Source: Steromphala cineraria
Taxonomy: Eukaryota > Mollusca > Gastropoda > Trochida > Trochidae
DNA: 64,000 nucleotides
Reading direction: 5' to 3'
NCBI GenBank assembly: GCA_916613615.1
Contig: OU744731.1
Coordinates: 14,824,726 to 14,888,725 of the forward strand
The notes below the pieces were generated by a model that was given only the letters and a program-made list of their open reading frames with translations, did not search any database and was not told the DNA's origin. This document shows, piece by piece, positions 45,471-57,099 of the stretch. The stretch's first letter is position 1, and every line of letters begins with the position of its first letter. Both the position numbers and the translations under genes were made by a program.

Positions 45471-47800
45471 GTATCTGCTTGGATTTCCAGCTATTTGAAT
45501 TTATTTGACTAGGTGCACAAAACACTAAGGTGATCTTAAGTCATTCAGGTAGTCATAGTACAATGTTAAAAGACAGTGCTAAAGTTAACCTTAACATTAA
45601 GTTTGTTTTTTGGAACAACCCTCTGTTATGTTATTTATGTGTCTGGATAAGGAAGTGAATCCTCGCCTTTGAGCCGTGAACCAAAAGCAAAATATACTAC
45701 CGTATTCGACGTAATAAGCGCCCAGGGCGCTTAAAAAATTGACTTGGGTGGGCGCTTATTAAAGTTGAGTGAATGACGACTGAAAATAAAGACTACTCAA
45801 ATGGAACTGTGAATAGATTGTCTTTGATAACTGATACAGACGTTTAAAACATACTTACACATTATTGAGTAGAAAATAACACATATTGCCGCTATTGTAT
45901 CCTTTAATTTCTCTTGAAACAAAGTGAATACGTTAAATTTATAATTTTATTACGACTGGTACATGGGCGGTTATTAGACCTATAATTACAAAACCCTTTG
46001 GGGGGCGCTTATTGGAGCAGGGCGCTTATTACGTCGAATACGGTAATTGTTTTGTTACATTTGAATGTGTTAACAATTTGACCACTAAATGATATATATA
46101 TATATTTAATATTTGAGATCTGAAACTGTTTGGATTACAAGATCAGTACAATATCTGTGATCTGTTTTGAAATGTTTGACCAAGAAATGGAGTTTAGACC
46201 TATTTCCCTTGGCTTGGATCTGGACTAGAAGCATAATATCTAACATAATGTATATATTCATACATTTACTAATGACACCATTACACCAATGAATTAATTA
46301 TTCAACAAATTTGTAAGTTTTGATCTGTATCTGTGTATCTGTATCTGTGTCAGGAGGCAGCAGAGTAACAGTAACAGATATTTTACAAACTTATATTTTT
46401 GAATGAGGGTTAACTTGACCAATATTTGTTAATTGTAAGTCTTCAGTTATCTGATTTTTTTTTTATCATTTGAAATAAATCGCAGTGAAAATATGCAACA
46501 GGAATAACGTCCATACTCTTATCCAATTTGTACATACTTTTATCTAATTGTCAATCATACATCTAATCTGACTGTCTTGTAAGCAATATGTGTGTAAAGC
46601 ACAAGAGAAGGGGCTCAAGACATTTTGGGAATAATTCAAATTTTGAAACTACATCCCTGAATGCACTATAAATCTTCATTGCAACCAGTCATTAGTTTCT
46701 AGCCCAGAATATGGTAAACTTGTAACCAAGATGATGTGGTAAGACATAACTGGGGTAGCCCTTTTCGAGAGAGGATGGTCTACACAATGTAGAATTATTG
46801 TAAATCAGTTTACCATTTAAAACCACTCGTAGGTAAAAATCCCTCTGTTTGCAAGTTACTTAGCCTTAACAACCCCTTTCTGAATCCGAAGTTGATATGG
46901 TATTTTGTGAAATGTAGGGAAGAGTATTATTTCAAAAAGTATAATTCAGATCTGAACTGTTAATCTAAAATTATTTGGATAGATCAAGATGTGATGATAT
47001 TCATTGAATTTTTTTTTCAGGATTTTGAAGATATGTTTTATATGATAGTGTAGAGTACTTTTTTTGTTCAACATTTCATCAAATTTATTGGGTATGATAG
47101 TCAAACTGTACCAATACATCATTTGGATATGTTTTGAATAAAACATTGGTTTGACACTTTTGACTACATATTGACTCCAAATTTTGTCCAGTATGTCATG
47201 TTTATGGTTATCCTTCCAAAATTTAATGTGTGGATGAATTGATATTTTTTTTTACTGTGATCCTACATTTGAAGGGTGATACAACCGAGAATTTCTTTGT
47301 AGCCTTTTTTCAAGATGAGTGTGTACGGATCAAAGAAAATTATAAAATATCTACTTAAAGTAAAAGGCAGCTATTGTTTTGACGAAGTCTAATAAATTGT
47401 AATATCAAGAACAACTGGTAAAAACTTGATATAAATGTTATGAATTTCAAACTCCATTTTATGCTAAAGGAATGAGCAGTTATGTTAGTTTGACCATGTC
47501 TTTAGTTTCAGTTTAAATATGATGTGTATTGTTATGTTAAAATTTATAGGGATTTTCTTAAGTATCTTATTGAGATGATTGTTTCTATTTTTATCTTTGA
47601 CAGATTTGAAATATTTTGTTATTAAACAGCATTAAGATGTATTTTGCATTGTTCCATCTATATGGTAGCATGCATAAATACATGTTATGTTAAAGCCTTT
47701 CTTATATTTTTTTAACTAATATTGTGTTAATTTGATATGATTAATATGGTATTTGTTTAGCTTCATTGCATAGGTCTCTCCCCCTTCCCCCCTTAACTTA
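45471..47800. other. Sequence downstream of the MVP stop, probable 3' UTR plus intergenic
   Basis: No further coding exon seen. AATAAA occurs at several places (for example 46474 and 47137), so the poly(A) site cannot be chosen from sequence alone. A MITE at 45698-46045 would lie in a long 3' UTR if the distal sites are used. Confidence 0.4.
45698..46045. mobile_element. MITE with TACCGTATTCGACGTAATAA inverted ends
   Basis: Left end TACCGTATTCGACGTAATAA then GCGCCC. The right end is its exact inverse, GCGCTTATTACGTCGAATACGGTA. 348 bp, no coding content, flanked by TA-rich sequence. About 230 bp after the MVP stop codon. Confidence 0.85.
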
Positions 47801-48158
47801 AAGGGGCAGTAGCACGTTTTTTGAAAATTTTATGTTTTCATTTTTTCACTGATAATTGTAAGATAATACTTAATGTATTAGTTTCGTAGTGTCAAAAATC
47901 TCATTACACAAACCAATCATCCATAGACAGAGAAGAAATTAAAAAGATTCACATAAAGTCCATTGTTGGACATTTTTGTGTGAACACCTTTAATTCATAT
48001 TGTGTAAGAAAAAGGAATCGCATGGCTGAACTTTACAATATAATTTTGATTTATATTGTTTCAATCAGTTTGTATACATAGTCTTTCAATTGGAACCATT
48101 TACTTTGATTTTCCTGACATCCCCTTAATTTCCCCCTAAAAACGTGCGACTGTCCCTT
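47801..48158. mobile_element. TA-flanked MITE, family M, copy 4
   Basis: AAGGGGCAGTAGCACG at the left and CGTGCGACTGTCCCTT at the right, 358 bp, with the same interior as copies 1 and 2 in opposite orientation to copy 2. Confidence 0.78.
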
Positions 48159-50029
48159 ATGGTATACTTATAGAATGATTCAGGGCAATAAGAAGTGTGG
48201 TGAAATGGTTTGGATTAATTTATTCCTCTTGTGCTTATTATTTTCCTTTTGGATACCTCAAGATATATGTTTAAAAAAAATATAATCATATGTAAGAAAA
48301 TAATGATTAAAAATATAATAATTACTGAAAAGTTATGTAATGTCTTTTTCTATATCATGTGATTGAAATATATTTAATTGGAAATATTTGCTGATATTTA
48401 TGACATAATATTATTATACCTCTCAGATTTATTCTTGTCTTTATACTCATCTTTTTACACATGCATGTACCCAATTTATGTTCCATTGTTTTGTAGTAAT
48501 ATATATAATCTCTTTTGTTCTGTTCTATTAACCAGACATTTCAAAATTTCTAAGTTTTCACAAAAGTCACAAAATTACACTTATGCTGATATTCATATTA
48601 ATAACATATTTTGTTGTATTTTTCAGATATAAAGTCAATATGATATACAGTTTTGTATCAGTGTTTATGTTGGTGATTTTCTATGCCTCGAAACAATTCT
48701 GTGATATCAAATGGATAAATCTATATATACAATAGATGAACTTTGCACTTTCTCAAATATTTAAGAATAAAATGAACATTGAAAAACATTAGTTGTTTTG
48801 TCATGGTATTATTGATGTGAAGGGAGGTAACTATTGCAACTTTAATAGAAATGAATAAGATTGAGTTATCTCCCTTGATCCATTTAGCAATTCCAATTTC
48901 ATTAGTTGAGAACTATTTTACAGACACTTCAGTAGTCAGATTATGTTGATTCTTAAGGTATTGTAAGAACACAAAAATGATAATTTCTATGGAATATTAA
49001 AGAATCTCTAAATGTTTTGAAATAAGAAATTCATTCTTACATTTTCTTTCTATGGTCAACGTCACGAAAAAGCGTCAATGCAACATTATTTCTAGTTAAT
49101 ATAAGATAAGCCTACGTGTAGTCAAATCACTTGTATGCGCATAGAAACGATATGGTAATATATTATACATGAATTGAAATGCAGTTGACTCAACACCATG
49201 ACAGAGTATCAGCAACAATTTTATGATACTACTGATAAACTATTGTTATTTTACTAAAGATAACCTCTTGTGGATTTTCCGATCTATCATAAATTTCATA
49301 AACTCATAGCCTCACCCCTTGGCCAGGCAAAACTCTATACACGCTAGACAAACTAAACCTCACTTTTATAAATCCTCTAATATTTGAAATGATCTTTATA
49401 ATTTTGCATTCTTCCAATCCCTCAAAATGTTGATTGAAACAGGAATACTACTTTGACACGAATTTCCAATTTGTTTTTTTCGCAACGTCGTTGTGATAAA
49501 CGTCTTGAACAGTCTGCGATGGTAGCTAGCTCCAGTAGATGGTAAAACGACTGACTTCATGCGATTGTCTTTTCTGCTTAATTTACCCATGCTTTAAACT
49601 ACTAAAGAATATGAGAAAAACTTAACATTGCCAAGATACAGCAATGATACCAAGTGACGAAGTGTCGTTACTTTAGACAACATATTTATCGACGTTGCTG
49701 TTTGCGGTTGTAATTTGAAATCCATGAATGTATTGTTTTAATAATCGAGAAGTCTATACACGTTCGTCTGATTACCCTCCGTTCATATACACTGGTGAAC
49801 AAAAGTGAAGTTTAAACAGGTCCCCCCTTGCAACGAAACGAAGCTGTTGCCTGATAGAGAAGAATCCCGTTTGGGACCCCTCCCGTTATACTTATAGCGT
49901 GCTACCAACTAAAAGAATTTTACATTTTTACGCTTTTGCAACGCCATTTAGTTGTTTTAGTTTTTAGATGTATATAGACATTAGATAAATAAGATATTTT
50001 AGGATTTCTTCTAACCATCGACCACATAA
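48159..50029. other. AT-rich intergenic stretch
   Basis: No gene recognised. A 64-codon frame at 49396-49590 on the minus strand (MGKLSRKDNRMKSVVLPSTG at the start) has a plausible composition but no family I know and no clear splice partners. Confidence 0.4.
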
Positions 50030-50520
50030 TCAGTACCTTGAACGTCCGTATGAAACATGCCAAATTACAACCGATTTCGTTCATTTTTTCATTAGCAGAA
50101 TTTGTCCGACCAATTGCAGGAAACTATTCATGTGATTCATTTCAAATGCACATGTCTTCTAGATAAAAGGAAGGGTGCAGTGCCTATTTACAAGCAATTC
50201 TTTTGATTTTAGACTTTTTAAATATTTTTTGTTGTTGAAATTTGTCCGACCCATTGCAGAAAAACTATTTATCCGAATGTTTATAAATCTTGCACAAATC
50301 TTCTACCCTATAAGAAGGGATGCATTGGCAAAATACAACCGATTTCTGTCCTTTAAAAAAAAATTAATTTACATGTTTTGCACTTGGAAGTTCTAAGATC
50401 AGAATTTGTCCAACCCATTGAAGGAAAACGTTTCATTCGTTTAATTTTAAAGTTTTCATATGTCTTCAAACATGCTAGGGGGGTGCAGGACCATTTTAAA
50501 ATTTCGTTTATTTTTTAATC
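50030..50520. repeat. Degenerate tandem repeat, three units
   Basis: (A)GAATTTGTCC(G/A)ACCCATTG starts units at 50097, 50238 and 50401, followed each time by GG/GA-AAAAC, an ATGTCTTC-like motif and a GGTGCA-like motif. The unit length of about 140-165 bp resembles pearl core repeats. Confidence 0.65.
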
Positions 50521-51399
50521 TTTTACAAATTGATATGGTTTGTACTCATTCCTTTTTTCTGTACATTTTTGATACGTCCATAAATGGTCTGGGAACTGAG
50601 ATCATTGGGATGCCTTAGTAAACAGTAATTTAGTTGTCAGGGATGCACGGTCGGGGGTATTAGAGAGCCACGCCCACTATTTGCTTATTTAACAAATATC
50701 AACTACATCAATGATACTCAAATCGTCAGCCTCCTTCAAAACGTCAGGCAATAAATTCTTTACAACTCAACTTGATTTCACGATAAAGATATTACGCACG
50801 ACCGATCTCGCTCCCAGACGTCATTTGAAAACCATATTCAGTAAAATATAATTTATCAGACATATACTTTCATCTCATAATGTTATGGCTAATTAGGCCA
50901 ACTTGTTTGAAGCGTGTAGTTAATTGTCGAATGAAGAACATACATAGCGATAAGAATCTTACATAACGCTCTAAACAGATTTATCCAAGAGCAGGAAAAC
51001 ACATTGACGGAATTTGCTTCATGTCGCGTCTCCCAAGAGGACGAGTTGATACGTTAAGTTAGTTTTTCTAAGTAAATTAGTAATGTTAAAGTGCATAGCG
51101 CGTCTGTCTCTCAACATACGATACGTTACGAATTTACAGCATGGATGTCGGCCACCATAGGAGTACAGTACCAAACATGAACATTTAGAGACTACTAGTC
51201 TGTCTAACAGCCCCTGAAACAAAATATCCTTAAAGACCCACAAAAGTCTATATTATTGTAGCAAGTCTAGATCACTGCAGTTTCTGAAAATGAACAGCTT
51301 CATTGGGCTCCTTTCAATTTTAATATTAGAAAGCTGCATTTAACATGTATTTTCATTTCAGAGACTAAAATTTAGTCTAAGAGACTACATAAGTGTAGA

Positions 51400-53000
51400 C
51401 CTTCAGCAGAAATCTAATATCGTAGGTGATACCTTGGTAAACATAAATCAACAACCCGTGCAGGGTTAAGGTTTATGTTTTACAAAACATCGTGTGTACG
51501 CGCTCGTTTTCACTATATTATCCAACCTTCACCAGGAAAAATTCTTCTCAGATGACCCGAGGTACCACTATCATATACACTAAGAACTTAATTAAGCACC
51601 CCCTATAGTTTGTAACATGAATTTGGATGCTCTTGGACTATTTGGATTAATTTGATGTATTGACCACTTGAGATATAACAATCGTTTTTTTATTGACTAT
51701 TTGATTGAACTAAAAATCGCTAATGTTAAAAAATAACGAAAATTTGATAAAAAACTGTGAGACTACTGAAATTTGGACAAATATAACTATTGTCATAGGA
51801 GAAAAACTACATATTAAACTTTGGATGTTATGAATTAAAATTAACATTTTATATCCTTAGTTGACATTCATATACAAAACTCCTTTTCATGCATGATAAG
51901 AGACTAGCAAGACATTGAATTGTCAGTACTTTTTTCATTAAAATTTGATAAAATGCCTACAATCTTTTCATCTGTGAGTAAATTTGAGATTCCTTGAGTT
52001 GAACTTGTTAATCAGTTCTTCCTCCTTGAGATAAGCAATTATCTTTGACAGTGGCTATTTAATGTCTTTATGCTCTTTTTTTTAAATTCGATATTTGATA
52101 ATTTTGGGATTTTGAAGGTTCATACTGCTTTAACAATTAACTTTTGCTAGTAGGTTATTTACTAAAAAGTCATCAGTTCACTCAAGAGAATGATAATAAT
52201 CAGATTGCAGCGAAAAATATTGACTTTCCGTTTCAATTTTGATTAAAAAATACTAAGTTTTTGTAAAACCGGTTGAAAAACGACTATGAATCACAAACCG
52301 AATGAAGTTTTCGTTTCCACACTGCTAGATGAAAAATCTTTATTGTTTGCATTTAATTTTGTTTTCTTTATTATCAGCAATGTTTTTCTGTTTGAAAAAG
52401 TGGGGGGGGGGGGGGGGGGCGCTTAATTAAGTTCTTTGTGTATATGTTAAACAATGGGAGATATAGGTTACCCTTAAATCGTTGTAAATCTATCACTGCA
52501 TTATATCTTTCAATGGAGTGTCATGACAGCTATTGTTATAGCATACTGTCGAAAGAGTTCAGTACTCATGATCATTTACAAATTGTACTTGTACATACCT
52601 TTCAACAAATCTGATATCGTAGGAGATACCTAGGTTAACACATATCAACATTTCATGCAGTAGGATTATTATTTCCTTTCTAGCATCAGCGCCTGGTTTC
52701 ACGGTCGTACGTGTACACCTTTCCTTTGGTTACCCGGGGTTACATGTTTCTATGCCCTTTACTTTATTATCCCTAGGAACTTTCATACGGAATAATTCTA
52801 CTTAGATAAACCGAGTTACCACTGTTTTATGTTTACCTTTGAATAGCTGTTTATCTTTTTAAAACTTTCAATGGAACGACATCAAGGCTATTGTTATAGC
52901 ATAATGTCAACCATCAAAGAAGTTCAATACTCAAACATGAACATTTACATATTGTACTTGTACAACCTTTCAGCAAATTCGATATCGTTATCCGATTATA
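51400..53000. repeat. Diverged repeated segment, two to three copies, split by a MITE
   Basis: CTGATATCGTAGGAGATACC-like sequence occurs at 51411, 52610 and 53815. The motif GATxxxCCGAGxTACCACT occurs at 51552 and 52806, and CTATTGTTATAGCATAxTGTC at 52531 and 52891. The first copy is interrupted by the element at 51572-52446. Confidence 0.65.
51572..52446. mobile_element. 875-bp inverted-repeat element with an 18-base G run
   Basis: Left end CATATACACTAAGAACTTAA then TTAAGCACCCCC; the right end is the inverse, GCTTAATTAAGTTCTTTGTG then TATATG. Flanking TA is consistent with Tc1/mariner-type insertion. Just inside the right arm are 18 consecutive G (52402-52419). No coding content. Confidence 0.75.
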
Positions 53001-53271
53001 ATTTTGCAATGGTATGGCATCAAAGCTATGGTTAGCTGATAACTTTCAGTTGTTCTAGTTGTTTCATAATGTGCCATGAACCGTCAGATTAATGGAAAAT
53101 ATTAAAAAATATAAAGTACATACAAATATTGTTCAGATGAAATATATTTTCAAAAACCCGATTGCTGTGTGTCAATATTGGTATGAAGTTAAGTTTCTCT
53201 CCATTCTACAAGTGTTCGAGTGAAGCGAATTGGAAAATATTTACTTTTCAATATGATTATTTAGCTCATTA

Positions 53272-53428
53272 GGCCTGTAAGCCCCGATGAGCTTATGGCA
53301 TAGCATGGTGTCCGGTGTCCTTTCCGTCTGTCCATTTGTACCTTCGTCTTTTAACTTTGTGCATAATCAACTTTTTCTCCAGACGCATCAGACCCAGAAA
53401 GCTAGGAAGCCTAATAAGCTACAGACCT
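53272..53428 (+). mobile_element. Helentron/pearl-like element, family A, 3'-degenerate copy
   Basis: AGCTCATTAGGCCTGTAAGC, GAGCTTATGGCATAGCATGG, a short CCGT/CTGT run and one partial core unit match the 41.9 kb element; the hairpin end is decayed. Confidence 0.65.
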
Positions 53429-53911
53429 TAAACCTTTTTACAATCAAAATCTCAGCAGCCAGGGAACTGCCAAGTCAACATACATAAATGAAAGATCAGT
53501 TTTCAAACTGGGTTACAATAAGCATACAAAACACTATTTGCACAAATACAAGACCACTTTTCAGCAGACGTAAGCAGAAATAATTCAGTCGTCTTTGAAT
53601 AAACCATACATTGTACATATAAGCCAAATTGAAAACAAGTATCAAAGAATTAGCTTTTATCTATATTATATCTCAATCTCAAATCAATCTAAAATGAGAA
53701 ATTAAGACTTCAACTTGCATTTGTATATGTAGTATTTATCTTACAATATGCATAAATCAAAAACACAAAAACAGATTTTGATTGTAAAAAGGTTTGTACA
53801 TACCTTTCAAGAAATCTGATATCGTATAGGAGATACTTCACTGTAAAGACCTAACATTTTTTCAACGTTTTAAAATGTTGGATTTTGTTTGTGTAAAACT
53901 GAACTCTAAAC

Positions 53912-55936
53912 CTACATAATAATTCCCTTATCTAATGACCCCTCAACGCTAAGTACATGTCTATTCAGACAAACATACTCGTGATCCTTACAAACGCTTC
54001 CAAGACAGAAGTGATGTGCCAGGTCAAGTTTAAAGTTTCCTCCCACCACCAAGAACTGATTGTAGACCGCTTGTGTGTGCCTGATATACACAGCTCGTTT
54101 ACGCCTCATTTCAAACTCAAGCAATGCCGGAATCTACGGGCGTGACGCGATCATTAGTTATGTTCATGTCTTTGTTAACACAAACAAAACAGGCAAATGG
54201 TGTTCTAAAACCATCATGAATCACAAATGATTTAAATACCTTTTGTGGTAAGTGGTTTGGCATTGCCCCCGTAATAATCCGGTTTATTCAGTTTTTAGCA
54301 TGAACAGATACATTTTTGGAACATATGCAGTAATTGTATTTTTGTATTCCAAACCATATGAAGTTAGTAGTTTTGAAGTGCATTTTTTTCTGTGACTGCA
54401 TTCATGAGAACCATGTCAACTCCTTTATTTGTAAGAAATTCAATGAACAAACTTCGTTTTAAGAAGTAACACAACCTGTATTTGTTACATAACTTAAAAT
54501 CGTATACCTAATAAAGAAGGCAATAGTGACTACGCTTTCATTAAAGTTACACAAAACTGTATATGCCACAAACGCAAAACATCCTATCTCCAGTTAGAAG
54601 ACCATTAGAACTGTTTCTTCAGCCGTTTTGCATTTCAGTTTTAGAATCGAACATAAACATATGCAATGTAGTAAATTCGTTATAGTCTCCATGAACCACA
54701 ATATCAGGAATATTATTTCTTGCAGAAATAAGAATATCTAAAACGGCAGTAGCTATAGAAAACGGAACTGCAGCGTAGTCTTTTGGTAAGAAAGCGTTGG
54801 TACATTCCAACTTTCACTAGCTATGTATCCCATGTGTCAAGCAATTAATATTGACACAAATCACCTAAAGACGATATGTTTCAACCCTATTATAAAATAC
54901 TTAAAATATTCCAAGAATACCAAAACAAGAATGCAAGGTGAATCACTCCCCTTAGGAGACGGTGCAAAGTTATTGTCAACAACAACTAATGGTAACCTAA
55001 TTTTAACCCATGATCTAAACGCAGTTAAATTAGAAGGTTCGAACCTAACACTTGCCCAGGGCAGATCTCCAGGTGTTGCTGGTCACTCTGGACAGTTCCA
55101 TAACTCTGTTTGTCCAGCATTGGACGTCTTTGGTCAATATTTGGAATAGCCAGTTGACCAGTGGTACTCTAGCCAATTGCTACTAGACAGTGTGGTGTAT
55201 AAATAAAGAGGAGTATCGGATGTTGTAGAGAGTAGAGTCTGCTGGACTCTATGACGTTAAAGAAGCATTCCTCAAATAGAAACAATATTTGATCGTCATT
55301 GTCTTAAAAGAGCTGTTTATGTACATCTTGTTTGAGGTTATGGTGTCGTCTTGCATTTTTCGCATACTTCACATTCTGCTGTTATTTGGGCTTTGTAAAA
55401 GCATAGGTCAGTTGCAAAGGCGGAAATATATGCAATAAAGAGAGGTAGTATATGAGGAATTATATAGCTTTACCTTCTAGAATTAGTTAGTATTCATCAA
55501 ATGTCTTGAATGAAATGGTATTCGTTATGTTAACATTTAATTAATATTTTTGATTCAAGTGTATAGTTTGTAATAAATGATTTAAGCAATTCTCAACACC
55601 GATAACTAAACATTTATAGTAGGCATCTGACATTGTAGATTTGAGAAGTAAACATCGATTTGAAAATTGTTCAATATCAAATGCTTCACTATCATCATTT
55701 TAAATTTTACCCTCTTGATTGTTACAAATCACATTCCTGCAATTATTTAAAACGTATTTGACGGTTAATCCTATGTTATAAGACTCAACATTGTTCATAA
55801 CTTCATCTGCAATAGCAACCTTACAGTGATTTTCTTTCAAAGTCAAGATACCATTTTGAATACAAGATACTAATAATGATGGAAAATGCTCCTGAAAACA
55901 CAAAAATGCAATGTTGAAATGATATATGACATACAT
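53912..55936 (-). other. Cluster of open minus-strand stretches, possibly an unrecognised gene
   Basis: Three stretches (55700-55892 after a good TTTTCAG acceptor; 54619-54793; 53912-54124) read as ordinary protein, for example ITLKE-type helices, KVAIADEVMNNVESYNIGL and DYAAVPFSIATAVLDILISA. I do not recognise a family. Junctions between the stretches do not resolve cleanly, and a plus-strand frame at 54823-55149 overlaps the gap. Real gene, decayed gene or chance cannot be told apart here. Confidence 0.25.
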
Positions 55937-56430
55937 TTTCTAGTAAAATATGTAGTTAACGTTTAAACATTATAAAATAATTTAAACGTGCCCAACGGTT
56001 GACATATTGCTGCGGCGGTAACAACTCATCACTGAAATATAAAATCATAAGGAGGAAAAATTAACAAGAGAGGAACTATAATGCCATTACGAATAATGTA
56101 TATCTATAAATAATGGGATTGACAAAAAACACAAACAGTTTGCTTTCAACACTTAAACTGACAATAATATAAAGGTTATTTAGATTTATTTGCAAGTTAC
56201 TATAAGATTCGTCCCTGCAGGGATAAAAACCCGCAAACATATTTCGGTGCACACATGGTTGTTATGACTACTGCATGTGTCTGTTTGTCGTCTCTATTTT
56301 GTACCGCAAATATACTGTAAGATACAATAAGACTAACAAAAACAACGTTGCTTGTTAGCCGACACAGACTCAGGATTGAATATTAGTAGACACGTATTTG
56401 AATCAACTAAACTTGCTTTATTATCATCAT

Positions 56431-56772
56431 TCTCTCCCAACAGAGGTAGATCATGTCGTGAAATGTTGATCTAGCCTCTGTTCCAATTAGCCGAGTCTGT
56501 CGGCTAGAATGGGAGATACCTGATTGCATGCAATCAACGTTAGTTGAGCAGCAGCGACGCTGTTCTAAAACATTTTGGCTACTGAATCATGGCAAAATCA
56601 TTGTGATGTGAATGACACTTTCCATACCAGAAGTGTCATTTGCTAAAAATCAATGGATCGTGTTGCAATTTGTTTCCGCAAGGGGAACTGCTGGAAACCA
56701 CGAATCTGTTCTAATTCGAACAGAGGTTGAATCGACATTTCATGACTTGATCTACCTCTGTGGGGAGAGAGT
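56431..56772. repeat. Inverted-repeat element whose arms are themselves palindromic
   Basis: Arms of about 60 bp: CTCTCCCAACAGAGGTAGAT at the left and its inverse ATCTACCTCTGTGGGGAGAG at the right. Each arm also contains AACAGAGG…CCTCTGTT and can fold alone. The 218-bp centre is non-coding. Confidence 0.75.
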
Positions 56773-57099
56773 GTGTTACCATAAAATTAGTGTATAATTA
56801 CTGAAACATGAGGAGGCAAAGTTCAGAATGATCAAATGAAGAAAATAAATGAACTTTGTTTCAGAAAGCCAGTGCAAAGTTCCACATCACTGTACTGTGG
56901 CCATATCTCGCACGGTGAAGTGTCTCTATTTCGTAGGATTAACACCATTGTGAAAGCAGCGTTCTTTCAAAGTCTTGTCATCAATCTCATCAGTTATATG
57001 AAGTGTCTTCATCCTGTCAGCACTGTGACTCAGTTCGCTCTCGGACGATCCCATCTAACCCAAGACTTGCCACCCCATTTCGAGAGTTGCACATTAAAT

